64,000 bases of DNA from Staphylococcus ureilyticus. Its GTDB lineage: Bacteria; Bacillota; Bacilli; Staphylococcales; Staphylococcaceae. Under the pieces are notes generated by a model. It was not told the DNA's origin, did no database searches, and worked only from the letters and a program-made list of their open reading frames with translations. How positions within the stretch are numbered: position 1 is the first letter of the stretch; every line of letters starts with the position of its first letter. The stretch spans positions 103,606 to 167,605 of the forward strand of contig NZ_PPRL01000084.1 of the NCBI RefSeq assembly GCF_002902235.1, read 5' to 3'. The position numbers and the translations under genes were made by a program. This document shows positions 56,853 through 64,000 of this stretch, piece after piece.

Positions 56853-57548
56853 ATGTACATTGAACGTAAACCAACGTTGAATATGGATGATTTGAAAGAA
56901 GAATTTAAAGAGAGTTTATCATATATAAATAATTATGAAGAAGCATTTGAAATGGTCATTGATTTTGTTGCTTTAGAGCAATTATATTCATCCGCACTAA
57001 AAGAAATTAGCACTAAACTTGATATTTTAGACGATCATTTTCAACAATTGTATAAACATAATCCAATCCATCACATGGAACGTCGTGTTAAGGAAATGAG
57101 AAGTCTGATTAAAAAGTTAGATCGAAAAGGATATCAAATCAACACAGCGTCAGCGAAGGCATATATTTATGATATTGCAGGTATAAGAGTTGTTTGTAAT
57201 TATATAGATGATATTTATGTGATTGAAGAATTATTGTTAAAACAGGCGGATGTTCAGTTATTAAAACGAAAAGATTATATTATGAATCCAAAAGATAACG
57301 GTTATAGAAGTTTGCATATTGTAGTGTCAATACCGGTGTTTTTAGCGAATTCTGTAGAAAAAGTACCAGTAGAAATTCAAATTAGAACAATAGGTATGGA
57401 TATGTGGGCGAGTCTAGAACATAAAATACGTTACAAAAATAATAAAAATACAGAGGATTATAGAGAAATTTTAAAACAATGTGCCAATGAAATTACAACT
57501 GTTGAAAATAAAATGCAAAATATTCATTCCGAAATTTTTGAGAATTAG
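56853..57548 (+). CDS. relP: Small alarmone synthetase RelP
   Basis: RelP makes (p)ppGpp from GTP or GDP and ATP, and in staphylococci it is induced by cell-wall stress. The synthetase domain of this 231-residue protein carries [19 protein letters not shown], the RelA/SpoT motif [16 protein letters not shown], the G-loop-like [14 protein letters not shown] and [20 protein letters not shown], all catalytic signatures. No hydrolase or regulatory domain is present. It matches the RelP (YwaC) rather than RelQ subgroup by overall pattern. GGAGG at 56840-56844 fixes the ATG at 56853. Confidence 0.9.
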   Translation: MYIERKPTLNMDDLKEEFKESLSYINNYEEAFEMVIDFVALEQLYSSALKEISTKLDILDDHFQQLYKHNPIHHMERRVKEMRSLIKKLDRKGYQINTASAKAYIYDIAGIRVVCNYIDDIYVIEELLLKQADVQLLKRKDYIMNPKDNGYRSLHIVVSIPVFLANSVEKVPVEIQIRTIGMDMWASLEHKIRYKNNKNTEDYREILKQCANEITTVENKMQNIHSEIFEN

Positions 57549-57641
57549 AGTCTTAAACAAATATTATGCACTAAAAACGAATGTTACACTTGCTCGTTAC
57601 GTTAGGTCACCATGTATGATTAATGTCAAGGAGGTTATTTT

Positions 57642-58367
57642 ATGACACTATATCAAACAGGAGAACTAGCAAAGCATTGCAATGTAACAGTAAGAACAAT
57701 TCAGTATTATGATAAAAAAGGACTCTTACAATCGATGCCATCATCAAGTAATGGTAGACGATTATTTGACGAACAAAGCAAAGTAAATTTAGAAATTATC
57801 TTAATATTGAAATCGATAGGTTTTTCATTGAAAGACATAAAAATATTACTAACAGACGACAAAAAGTTACAAGCAGTAAAAGTTATGTTACATCAAAAGA
57901 AAACTGAAATTAATGAAGAAATTGAAAAATTGAAACTTACTGCTTATCAAATGAAACAACTGGAAAGCAGTATCAGTGAAGATGCGCAAGCACCTATTGA
58001 AAAATTGATTAACACACATAAATATGTCATTCAAAATCAGCGTGGCATGACATTATACATGCCACTGCTATATAAGCTGAGTCCTGCGATCATAATACAA
58101 TATACATCTATCATCGCTAGCGTATTATTAAAAAAATGGATGCCTTTTTTATCAACATTACCTATTCTAGTAATTTATGCTGGCATTATGACAAAAGGGA
58201 TATATCAACGTGTGAGTTATTTATGTCCGAATTGTCAACAAATATTTAAACCTAAATTGTCGACGTGGATGTTTGCTGCACATACACCTAAAACTAGAAA
58301 ATTACAATGCCCGCATTGTTACCAAACACATCATTGTGTAACAACGTTAAAAACAGGAAATCATTAA
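57642..58367 (+). CDS. MerR-family regulator with membrane segments and zinc ribbon
   Basis: The first 75 residues of this 241-residue protein are a MerR winged helix (TGELAKHCNVTVRTIQYYDKKGLL), followed by a dimerisation helix to about residue 110. Two hydrophobic segments follow (about 143-163 and 167-186), then a C-terminal zinc-ribbon-like region with CPNC at 195-198 and CPHC at 223-226. This suggests a membrane-bound or membrane-associated regulator sensing metal, redox state or envelope stress. AAGGAGG precedes the ATG. The target is unknown. Confidence 0.82.
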   Translation: MTLYQTGELAKHCNVTVRTIQYYDKKGLLQSMPSSSNGRRLFDEQSKVNLEIILILKSIGFSLKDIKILLTDDKKLQAVKVMLHQKKTEINEEIEKLKLTAYQMKQLESSISEDAQAPIEKLINTHKYVIQNQRGMTLYMPLLYKLSPAIIIQYTSIIASVLLKKWMPFLSTLPILVIYAGIMTKGIYQRVSYLCPNCQQIFKPKLSTWMFAAHTPKTRKLQCPHCYQTHHCVTTLKTGNH

Positions 58368-58371
58368 AATG

Positions 58372-58417
58372 AAAAAAATCGGTATGTCGAGTGAAAACTT
58401 GATATGCCGATTTTTTA
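58372..58417 (+). terminator. Terminator of MerR gene
   Basis: AAAAAATCGGTATGT pairs with ATATGCCGATTTTTT (with G-U pairs), ending in a T run a few bases after the stop codon. Confidence 0.8.
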
Positions 58418-58433
58418 TGGAATTTGGAGATGC

Positions 58434-58467
58434 CCCGTATAATTGCAAGCGCTTGCAATTATACGGG
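58434..58467. promoter_or_regulatory. 34-base perfect palindrome with cre-like core, upstream of gntR
   Basis: The 17 bases on each side of 58450/58451 are exact reverse complements. The arms run from CCCGTATAATT to AATTATACGGG and the centre reads TTGCAAGCGCTTGCAA. The centre fits the cre consensus with two mismatches, and CcpA could bind it in either orientation. It stands 12 bases before the GntR operator. It could also act as a transcriptional roadblock or hairpin. Confidence 0.65.
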
Positions 58468-58478
58468 ATGTATATTAC

Positions 58479-58498
58479 TATACTTGTATACAAGTATA
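58479..58498. promoter_or_regulatory. GntR operator of gluconate operon
   Basis: TATACTTGTATACAAGTATA is a perfect 20-base palindrome whose 18-base centre ATACTTGTATACAAGTAT equals the known B. subtilis GntR operator. It lies 27 bases before the gntR start, where GntR would repress its own operon until gluconate binds. Confidence 0.9.
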
Positions 58499-58524
58499 TC
58501 GATTGAGTGGAGAGGTGAAGTCGT

Positions 58525-59208
58525 TTGGAATATATTTATCCAGAACAATGGCTTGAAGGTGTTTCTAAAGGTGAAATGATTGCTTCGGAAATACGTTTAA
58601 GGATTGTTGATAGCATGATTACACCAGACACATTGTTAACCGAAAACCAAATTGCCAATGAATTTAATGTGAGTCGTTCTCCAGTAAGAGATGCATTTAA
58701 ATTATTAAAGCAAGATCAGTTAATTCATTTAGAACGTATGGGCGCCTACGTTTTACCTTTTAATGATAATGAAAAAAAAGAACTGTATGATTTAAGAATT
58801 ATGCTAGAATCATTTGCTTTTAATAAGATAAAAAAAGATAATCATGAGCAAATTGTTAAAGAAATGCGGAAACAACTAGAAATGATGAGAGTTGCTGTTA
58901 AATTTGAAGACGCAGAGGCATTTACAGAACACGATATGAAATTTCATGAAGTGACGATATTAGCTTCTAAACATCAGTATCTAAAAACATTTTGGAACAA
59001 TTTGAAGCCAGTGATGGAAGCGCTTATCTTGTTATCCATGCGCAAACGTATGACTGAAAATCCGGTTGATTTTGAACGAATTCATCATAATCATGAAGTG
59101 TTTATCGATGCGGTTGCAAAGCAAAGTGCAACAAAACTAAGAGAAGCATTTCATTTGAATTTTGACGATGTTGGCGAAGATATAGATAGTTTTTGGATGA
59201 AAGAGTAA
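58525..59208 (+). CDS. gntR: Gluconate operon repressor GntR
   Basis: GntR represses the operon and releases DNA when gluconate binds. The 227-residue FadR-subfamily protein has an N-terminal winged helix (TENQIANEFNVSRSPVRDAF, about residues 35-54) and a C-terminal FCD ligand domain with DLRIMLESFAFNKI and the expected metal-binding His residues (EHDMKFHEV). Start TTG follows GAGGTGA by six bases. gntK starts 34 bases downstream. Confidence 0.93.
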   Translation: MEYIYPEQWLEGVSKGEMIASEIRLRIVDSMITPDTLLTENQIANEFNVSRSPVRDAFKLLKQDQLIHLERMGAYVLPFNDNEKKELYDLRIMLESFAFNKIKKDNHEQIVKEMRKQLEMMRVAVKFEDAEAFTEHDMKFHEVTILASKHQYLKTFWNNLKPVMEALILLSMRKRMTENPVDFERIHHNHEVFIDAVAKQSATKLREAFHLNFDDVGEDIDSFWMKE

Positions 59209-59242
59209 TTGTGAAACAAGAGGTACAATAGGAGGAAAAACT

Positions 59243-60793
59243 ATGAAATACATGATAGGTGTTGATATAGGTACGACAAGTACAAAAGCAGTGCTTTATG
59301 ATGAAAAAGGGCAGTTTATTATGAAACATAATATTGGCTATCCTTTGCATACACCAAATGTGGAGGTGTCAGAAGAAAATCCTGATGAGTTATTTGATGC
59401 AGTATTGATGACGATTAAATATGTTATGAGGGAAGCCAATGTTCATAAAAATGATTTGAAATTAATTTCATTTAGTGCTCAAATGCATAGTTTGATTGCA
59501 ATGAATGCAAGTCATCAACGATTAACTGAGAATTTGACTTGGGCAGATAATCGTGCGACAAAATATGCAGAAATGATTAAAGACAAATATGACGGTGATG
59601 CGATATACAGTAGAACAGGTACGCCTATCCATCCAATGTCACCTCTATCTAAAATATTTTGGATGAAACACGAACAACAAGAAATATATAATCAAACAGC
59701 GATGTTTGCAGACATTAAGACATATATTTTTTATCAGTTATTTGAAACCTATGTGATTGATCAATCGATGGCTTCATCTACTGGCATGTTTAACTTAGAG
59801 AATTTAGATTGGGATCAAGAAGCATTAGCGTTGTTAGGCATTCGTAAATCTCAATTGCCTGAAATTGTGCCGACAACACATATATTAAAAGGAATGAAAC
59901 GTCGTTACGCAACATTAATGGGTATTGACGAAAATACGCCAATTGTTGTAGGTGCTAGTGATGGCGTATTGTCAAATTTAGGCGTAAATGCGTTTAAAAA
60001 AGGTGAAGTTGCTGTAACCATTGGAACTTCTGGCGCCATAAGAACAGTAATAGATAAACCACGAACAGATTATAAAGGTAGAATTTTCTGTTATGTTTTG
60101 ACGGAAGATCATTATGTCATTGGAGGACCAGTGAATAATGGAGGCGTGGTATTACGATGGCTACGTGACGAATTATTGGCGAGTGAAGTGGAAACAGCAA
60201 AACGTTTAGGCGTCGACCCTTATGATGTACTGACTAAAATTGCTAATCGTGTGAAACCGGGCGCAGATGGGTTGATATTCCATCCATATTTAGCAGGTGA
60301 ACGTGCACCATTGTGGAATGCAGATGCACGAGGTTCATTCTTTGGCTTAACGCTAGCTCACAAGAAAGAACATATGATTCGAGCAGCGTTAGAAGGCGTT
60401 CTTTATAACCTTTATACAGTTTATTTAGCATTAGTCGAAGTAATGAATGAAACACCGTCCACGATAAAAGCAACGGGAGGGTTTGCTAAAAGTGAAGTGT
60501 GGCGGCAAATGATGGCAGATATCTTTGATACGAATTTAATCGTACCAGAGAGTTATGAAAGCTCATGTTTAGGCGCTTGTGTACTTGGCATGAAGGCACT
60601 TGGTGAAATTGAAGATTTTTCTATTATTGAAGAAATGGTGGGTACAACAAATCAGCATCGTCCAAATCAAGATAATGTGAATGTTTATCAAAAACTCATT
60701 TCAATTTTCATCAATTTAAGTCGCTCATTAGAAGAACGCTATGCTGAAATCGCTACGTTTCAGCGTGAACATGTGGTTGAAGATAAATCGTAG
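59243..60793 (+). CDS. gntK: Gluconate kinase, FGGY family
   Basis: Gluconokinase phosphorylates gluconate to 6-phosphogluconate, which enters the pentose phosphate pathway. The 516-residue FGGY-family protein starts MIGVDIGTTSTKAVLYD and shows FSAQMHSLIAMN, GASDGVLSNLGVN, the ATP-site GTSGAIR, and TGGFAKSEVWRQMMADIF in the second domain. GGAGG precedes the ATG. It is distinct from the xylulokinase at 16657; operon context with gntR and gntP fixes the substrate. Confidence 0.93.
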   Translation: MKYMIGVDIGTTSTKAVLYDEKGQFIMKHNIGYPLHTPNVEVSEENPDELFDAVLMTIKYVMREANVHKNDLKLISFSAQMHSLIAMNASHQRLTENLTWADNRATKYAEMIKDKYDGDAIYSRTGTPIHPMSPLSKIFWMKHEQQEIYNQTAMFADIKTYIFYQLFETYVIDQSMASSTGMFNLENLDWDQEALALLGIRKSQLPEIVPTTHILKGMKRRYATLMGIDENTPIVVGASDGVLSNLGVNAFKKGEVAVTIGTSGAIRTVIDKPRTDYKGRIFCYVLTEDHYVIGGPVNNGGVVLRWLRDELLASEVETAKRLGVDPYDVLTKIANRVKPGADGLIFHPYLAGERAPLWNADARGSFFGLTLAHKKEHMIRAALEGVLYNLYTVYLALVEVMNETPSTIKATGGFAKSEVWRQMMADIFDTNLIVPESYESSCLGACVLGMKALGEIEDFSIIEEMVGTTNQHRPNQDNVNVYQKLISIFINLSRSLEERYAEIATFQREHVVEDKS

Positions 60794-60907
60794 ATACGAT
60801 TTATTGGTACAAACTGAGTGAATGATAAGCTATAAATAAAAATATGTAAATTCCATTTAAGGCTATCATTTCATTCAGTTTAAAAAATTTAAAATTTTAA
60901 ACATTTA

Positions 60908-60921
60908 AGTAAGCGTTATCA
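60908..60921 (+). promoter_or_regulatory. cre-like site between gntK and gntP
   Basis: AGTAAGCGTTATCA matches the cre consensus at all but one defined position. It lies 65 bases before gntP, so gntP may have its own CcpA-controlled promoter or be blocked by a roadblock. Confidence 0.55.
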
Positions 60922-60985
60922 TTGAGAGGGTAAGCCCTTTTGATATTATGAACGATTATGTTAAGTGTTGAAGGGGAGAACAATT

Positions 60986-62344
60986 ATGTTTGAAACAATT
61001 TGGCCATTAATTACAGTGGTTATAGGTATCGTTGTATTATTATCATTGATTATATTCTTGAAGTTAAATACATTTATATCATTAATTATTACATCTATTA
61101 TCACTGCTATTTTACTCGGAATGCCGTTAGATAAAATTATAGAAACCATTGAAAATGGTATGGGAAGTACTTTAGGACATATTGCTCTAATTTTTGGTTT
61201 AGGTGCGATTTTAGGTAAACTATTGGCTGATGGTGGTGGTGCTACACGTATTGCCGATACATTGATTAAAAAGTTTGGACACAAACACGTACAATGGGCA
61301 ATGTTGATTGCAGCCTTTATTGTAGGTATAGCGTTATTCTTTGAAGTAGGATTAGTACTATTAATACCATTAGTATTTACAATTGCAAAACGCGCGAATG
61401 TATCACAATTAAAACTTGGACTTCCTATGGTTGTAGCACTATCTGTGACACACGGATTCTTACCACCACATCCGGGACCAGTTGTAATTGCTAAAGAACT
61501 ACAAGCTAATTTGGGTCATGTGTTACTTTACGGCATAATCATAGCAATACCTGTTACCATTATTGCAGGGCCATTATTTAATAAAGTGGCACAAAAAATT
61601 ACGCCAACTGCTTATCAACGCGAAGGTGATATCTCAGCTTTAGGTGCACAAAAAGAATTTTCAGAGTCTGAAATGCCTGGATTTGGTATCAGTTTACTAA
61701 CTGCAATTTCACCAGTTATTCTTATGTTACTTTCTACAATTGTTCAGTTAGTGACGGGTAATGAAGAAGCGACAAATGGCTTTGAATCCTTCATTTACTT
61801 TATTGGTACTGCTGGTACAGCGATGTTAATTGCCGTTTTGTTTGCAATTATAACAATGGGTGTCAGACAAGGTAGAAAAAATGCTGAAATCATGGATTCT
61901 GTATCAAACGCAATCTATCCTATTGGAATGATGATTTTAATTATAGGCGGCGGTGGTACTTTCAAACAGGTACTGATAGATGGTGGTGTTGGTGACACAA
62001 TAGCTAAAATGTTTGAAGGTACTGAAATGTCTCCTATATTACTAGCATGGGTAGTTGCAGCCGTTTTAAGAATTGCTTTAGGCTCATCTACAGTAGCCGC
62101 AATTTCATCAACAGGCATTGTATTGCCATTACTACAATCATCGGACGTGAATGTTGCATTAGTAGTATTAGCAATTGGCGCAGGTAGTGTTATCTTATCT
62201 CATGTGAATGACGCAGGCTTTTGGATGTTTAAAGAATATTTTGGTTTAACTGTTAAAGAAACGTTTCTAACTTGGTCATTACTTGAAACGGTTATTTCTG
62301 TTTCAGGATTAGTTTTTATTTTTATATTAAGTATCTTTGTATAA
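60986..62344 (+). CDS. gntP: Gluconate permease
   Basis: GntP imports gluconate with protons. This polytopic membrane protein of about 452 residues has 12-14 hydrophobic segments and the family stretches GIVVLLSLIIFLKLNTFISL at the start, GFGLGAILGKLLADGGGATRIAD (key parts GAILGKLLAD and GGATRIAD), and GFLPPHPGPVVIAKEL near residue 158. AAGGGGAG is seven bases before the ATG at 60986; a TTG at 60965 in the same frame lacks support. Last gene of the gnt operon. Confidence 0.93.
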   Translation: MFETIWPLITVVIGIVVLLSLIIFLKLNTFISLIITSIITAILLGMPLDKIIETIENGMGSTLGHIALIFGLGAILGKLLADGGGATRIADTLIKKFGHKHVQWAMLIAAFIVGIALFFEVGLVLLIPLVFTIAKRANVSQLKLGLPMVVALSVTHGFLPPHPGPVVIAKELQANLGHVLLYGIIIAIPVTIIAGPLFNKVAQKITPTAYQREGDISALGAQKEFSESEMPGFGISLLTAISPVILMLLSTIVQLVTGNEEATNGFESFIYFIGTAGTAMLIAVLFAIITMGVRQGRKNAEIMDSVSNAIYPIGMMILIIGGGGTFKQVLIDGGVGDTIAKMFEGTEMSPILLAWVVAAVLRIALGSSTVAAISSTGIVLPLLQSSDVNVALVVLAIGAGSVILSHVNDAGFWMFKEYFGLTVKETFLTWSLLETVISVSGLVFIFILSIFV

Positions 62345-62833
62345 TAAAATCACATAAAAACACATATAAATGGGTGTGTGTTACGAAATAGAGTCTGGAA
62401 CAAAAAGTTCTTGGACAAGTGAAAAAAGGCAATTTCTATTGAAAACATATAGAAATTGCCTTTTTCAATATTGTTTTAATTATAGTTAGGTCATTGATTT
62501 ACTACTTGGGTAGATATAGGTCCTTATTTTTTAAAATATTTTAATGTGAAATTAGACATAAATAAGTCGTAGTATTGATGAGTAACAATGAATCACACAG
62601 ATGGACTGAATTAAATCATCTTCAGGTTATTTTTCTAGGGTTTATGTTCCAAATGCTATTTTGCATGAATTGCTTAGTCTTTTAAGTATTTCAACATAAA
62701 TTATGGATAAAATGATAAAATTGAGTAATCGTAGAAATTTTAAGTAGTTTAGATGTCAAATATACAATAATCATAGCTATTATAATTGAAATTTTATTTA
62801 AGTTGTATATAGTAGACTCAATAAGGGGGTAAC
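62345..62833. other. Intergenic stretch between gntP and YkvI gene
   Basis: These 489 bases hold the gntP terminator; after it nothing beyond AT-rich sequence is recognised. GAGTCTGGAACAAAAAGTTC at 62391-62410 resembles the recurrent staphylococcal terminator family seen at 36796, but has no full hairpin. Confidence 0.45.
62422..62466 (+). terminator. Terminator of gnt operon
   Basis: AAAAAGGCAATTTCTAT pairs with ATAGAAATTGCCTTTTT around a ten-base loop and ends in T residues. Confidence 0.9.
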
Positions 62834-63907
62834 ATGATGAAAAGAATATTACTGATTGCTAGTGCTTTTATCGGTGTCATCGTTGGTGCTGGATTTGCTT
62901 CTGGACAAGAAGTGCTGCAATATTTTACTAGTTTTGGTATTTTGGGCACTTTGGGTGCTATCATTACCACAGCGTTATTTGCTTATGTTGGGATGATGCT
63001 TGTTTGGTTAGGGAGTAAGTTTGATACAGATTCACATAAAGTCGTTATACATAATATTACTGGAAAATCATTATTTGGAAAATTATTGGGGTGGATTATT
63101 GATTTAGTCATTATCTTTACTTTGTTTGGTGTCGGTGTAGTGATGATTGCAGGTGCTGGGTCAAACTTAAATCAACAATTTGGGGTACCATCTCTCGTTG
63201 GTACATTATTAATGACTGTATTAATCATCCTTGCAGGAATGTTAAAGGTAGAAGGTGTAGTTAAAGTTATTGGCAATATTACGCCGTTTTTAATTATTTT
63301 TATATTAATTATTTCGATTTATAGTTTCTTAACTACAAATGTACCATTTTCTGAATTAAATACAATTTCAGATGCGAAGCCTTCGACATTGCCTAATTGG
63401 TTTGTTGCAGGTATTAATTATGCTTCATTTAATACAGCAGTAGGTGCTTCAATGGCTATTGTAATGGGTGGAGCAGAAAAAAATTCAAAAGTAGCAGCAA
63501 TTGGAGGCTTAGTAGGTGGCCTGATTTTGGGTGCTATGATTGTCTTAAGTCATTTAGCAATTTTTACACAAATCAATATTGTCGGTAATATGGAAATGCC
63601 TATGTTAGGTATTGTGAACCATATATCACCAATTCTAGGTATCATTATGGCAATCGTGATATTTGGTATGATATTCAATACAGGACTGGGTATGTTTTAT
63701 GCATTTGCAACACGTTTCACTGTTGTAGATTCTATACGTTTTAAGATATTTTATACTATTACAATCCTTGTAGGACTTTGCTTAAGTTTTGTCGGATTTA
63801 CGGATTTAGTAGCAATCTTCTATCCATTAATCGGTTATTTAGGTTTGGTGCTTATCTTTGTCTTATTCTATGCGCCGTTTAAATTAAAATTTGGTAAGAA
63901 ACAATAG
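62834..63907 (+). CDS. YkvI-family membrane transporter (paralogue 3)
   Basis: This 357-residue membrane protein with about ten segments carries the signature GAGFASGQEVLQYF in its first helix (about residues 17-30). It is a paralogue of the proteins at 5813 and 41708. AAGGGGG is four bases from the ATG at 62834 and seven from a second ATG at 62837, so either may be used. Monocistronic as far as the window shows. Substrate unknown. Confidence 0.8.
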   Translation: MMKRILLIASAFIGVIVGAGFASGQEVLQYFTSFGILGTLGAIITTALFAYVGMMLVWLGSKFDTDSHKVVIHNITGKSLFGKLLGWIIDLVIIFTLFGVGVVMIAGAGSNLNQQFGVPSLVGTLLMTVLIILAGMLKVEGVVKVIGNITPFLIIFILIISIYSFLTTNVPFSELNTISDAKPSTLPNWFVAGINYASFNTAVGASMAIVMGGAEKNSKVAAIGGLVGGLILGAMIVLSHLAIFTQINIVGNMEMPMLGIVNHISPILGIIMAIVIFGMIFNTGLGMFYAFATRFTVVDSIRFKIFYTITILVGLCLSFVGFTDLVAIFYPLIGYLGLVLIFVLFYAPFKLKFGKKQ

Positions 63908-64000
63908 ACACAGAGTGATCAATAGCCTTACATGCCTAAATATATAAAATTCTAAAAATAAATTAAATATTTTTTATTCATTTGATACTCTATTCCATAA

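Noticed and set aside
1..64000. CRISPR arrays, tRNA/rRNA genes, IS elements or prophage
   Set aside because: No regularly spaced repeats, no tRNA- or rRNA-like sequence, and no transposase or phage protein among the translated genes.

Overview
The window is chromosomal DNA of a low-GC Gram-positive bacterium, almost certainly a Staphylococcus. The sortase, nan (sialic acid), gnt (gluconate), relP, putP, class III fbp, mhq-type quinone-resistance and Rsp/Rbf-like AraC regulator genes all closely resemble the staphylococcal versions. A complete capB-C-A-(E)-D poly-gamma-glutamate (PGA) locus makes S. aureus itself unlikely, because that locus is known from coagulase-negative staphylococci and reported absent from S. 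aureus. The species cannot be settled from sequence alone. No rRNA, tRNA, IS element, prophage or CRISPR array was seen. This is ordinary core plus niche-metabolism chromosome.

Layout. 1-900: the start of an ArgE/DapE-family peptidase and a small membrane protein. 1292-5731: the PGA operon, including a 52-residue CapE/PgsE-like peptide hidden in the capA-capD gap. 5813-8266: a YkvI-type permease with a class III aminotransferase. 8817-11592: a three-gene ECF transporter. 11678-13774: a large AraC regulator. 14120-19231: a LacI-controlled pentitol (D-arabitol or xylitol) operon of transporter, xylulokinase and polyol dehydrogenase. 19583-22830: a small membrane protein, a HAD dehalogenase, a second ArgE/DapE peptidase and sortase A. 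22918-28456: the sialic acid locus nanE / nanR / nanK / nanA-nanT. 28731-36780: a HAD phosphatase, a nitroreductase, a VOC dioxygenase, a heterodimeric ABC exporter, a GNAT protein and a zinc-binding lipoprotein. 36920-41585: an aldehyde dehydrogenase divergent from an mhq-type quinone detoxification cluster. 41708-47147: a second YkvI permease, fbp and putP. 47409-51102: a DedA protein, a glucarate-type transporter, a small monooxygenase and acetolactate decarboxylase. 51536-58367: a FUSC exporter, two tandem paralogues of unknown function, a DUF2188 protein, relP and a MerR regulator with a zinc ribbon. 58525-62344: gntR-gntK-gntP. 62834-63907: a third YkvI permease.

Much of the window concerns taking up and burning alternative carbon sources (pentitols, sialic acid, gluconate, probably glucarate). 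Catabolite-responsive (cre) sequences lie in front of each of these units. Several local operators can be read directly: a perfect LacI-type palindrome found twice, a NanR-type site found twice, a gntR operator matching the known Bacillus one, an MhqR-type site, and a Zur-like box before the zinc lipoprotein. The rest concerns the cell surface (PGA, sortase) and stress (quinones, aldehydes, alarmone synthesis, exporters). Most transcription units end in clear hairpin terminators, and several of these serve convergent genes from both sides.
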